From: an uncultured Eubacteriales bacterium
GTDB taxonomy: Bacteria > Bacillota > Clostridia > Oscillospirales > CAG-272
Assembly: GCA_934446285.1 (NCBI GenBank)
Contig: CAKSEI010000075.1
Location: 1 to 7,090, forward strand
Direction: 5' to 3'
DNA: 7,090 nucleotides
The notes below the pieces were generated by a model. The model was not told the origin of the DNA. It did not search any database and saw nothing but the letters and a program-made list of their open reading frames with translations. The position numbers were made by a program, and so were the translations under genes. Positions within the stretch are counted from its first letter, which is position 1, and the number at the start of each line of letters is the position of its first letter. Positions 6,916-7,090 of the stretch are shown one piece after another.

Positions 6916-6944
6916 TTTTTAAAAAATACATATAAATGATTTTT

Positions 6945-6975
6945 CAAAAAAAGAAGCCCTTACCACGGGCTTCTG
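6945..6975 (-). terminator. Rho-independent terminator of the gene at the right edge
   Basis: AGAAGCCC (6952-6959) and GGGCTTCT (6967-6974) form a perfect 8-bp stem with a 7-nt loop. On the minus strand it runs straight into seven T (complement of 6946-6952). It lies about 40 nt past the stop codon of the partial gene at 7015, in the correct orientation for it. Readthrough on the plus side meets only GCGTTTATTTTC, so it is mainly a minus-strand terminator. Confidence 0.85.
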
Positions 6976-7014
6976 CGTTTATTTTCGGTTAATTCAGAAT
7001 AAAATTAGCAATTT

Positions 7015-7090
7015 TCACATATTCTCAAACACCTCGACTCCGCGGCAGCGCAGCCACATATATATGGCGCACGACAGCGCACACATGACG
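7015..7090 (-). CDS. C-terminal end of a probable membrane protein (partial)
   Basis: The minus-strand frame ending in TGA (plus 7015-7017) gives 24 residues, VMCALSCAIYMWLRCRGVEVFENM. This is a hydrophobic helix end followed by a basic turn and a short soluble tail, as at the C-terminus of many multi-TM permeases, for example ABC-2 type. Codon choice (GCG, TCG, CGC, ATA) matches the local genes, and the strong minus-strand terminator 40 nt downstream supports a real gene end here. The two other minus frames also stay open for a short distance, so the frame assignment is probable rather than certain. The rest of the gene lies beyond the window edge, and no specific function can be given. Confidence 0.55.
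   Translation of the reverse strand, partial: VMCALSCAIYMWLRCRGVEVFENM

Larger units (their letters stand above)
6598..7014. other. AT-rich intergenic region right of the exporter
   Basis: A 417-bp gap, much richer in A+T than the coding DNA on either side. From left to right on the plus strand it holds the exporter ribosome binding site (6602-6605), an AT-rich stretch (about 6630-6700) where the exporter promoter should lie, a minus-strand gene relic (6698-6877), a 17-bp perfect dyad (6899-6915) and a terminator (6945-6975). The best -10-like match for the exporter is TATAAA on the minus strand (plus 6654-6659), but no -35 stands at a suitable distance, so I do not call a promoter. Confidence 0.7.

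Noticed and set aside
6600..7014. tRNA, CRISPR array or insertion-sequence ends in the AT-rich gap
   Set aside because: No cloverleaf with a TTC-loop, no spaced direct repeats and no transposase fragment or matching terminal inverted repeats were found when reading both strands.

Overview
The window looks like an accessory stretch of a Clostridia-type (Bacillota) chromosome, perhaps a gut Oscillospirales-like lineage. The evidence is strong Shine-Dalgarno sites (GGAGGG, GAGG, GGAG), frequent ATA isoleucine codons beside GC-rich Arg/Ser/Ala codons, and a complete Bce-type peptide-antibiotic resistance module, an architecture essentially confined to Firmicutes. The lineage is an inference from style, not from a marker gene.

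Left block (+ strand, 1-4787): a short leader with a textbook extended -10 promoter drives an OmpR-family response regulator (111-785) and an intramembrane-sensing histidine kinase (787-1767). A 101-bp gap follows. It holds a sequence matching the Bce-type regulator box (TTACG-N4-TGTAA, 1770-1783), a nested inverted repeat ending near a T-run, and a -10-like hexamer. It leads into the ABC ATPase (1869-2633) and the 685-residue ten-TM permease with a large extracellular domain (2630-4687), which overlap by 4 nt. From family knowledge, permease and kinase form one sensory complex: transport activity is read by the kinase, the regulator is phosphorylated, and it raises expression of the transporter, which removes peptide antibiotics from their cell-wall lipid targets.

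Middle: a strong hairpin at 4739-4773 has A7 on one side and T-runs on the other, so it can terminate both convergent units.

Right block (- strand, 4852-6597): a single full-length ABC exporter half-transporter (TMD+NBD, 581 aa) with intact Walker A, Walker B and H-loop and a VSGGE signature. Its substrate is unknown.

Right flank (6598-7014): a markedly AT-rich gap. It contains a 56-59-codon minus-strand open stretch with protein-like sequence but no credible start or ribosome binding site (probable gene relic), a perfect 17-bp dyad, and a clear minus-strand terminator. That terminator follows what appears to be the C-terminal 24 codons of another minus-strand membrane-protein gene cut by the window edge.

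No tRNA, rRNA, CRISPR array, transposase or attachment site was found. The four bce genes and the exporter belong to known families. The least explained sequence is the relic in the right flank and the nested repeat in front of bceA.
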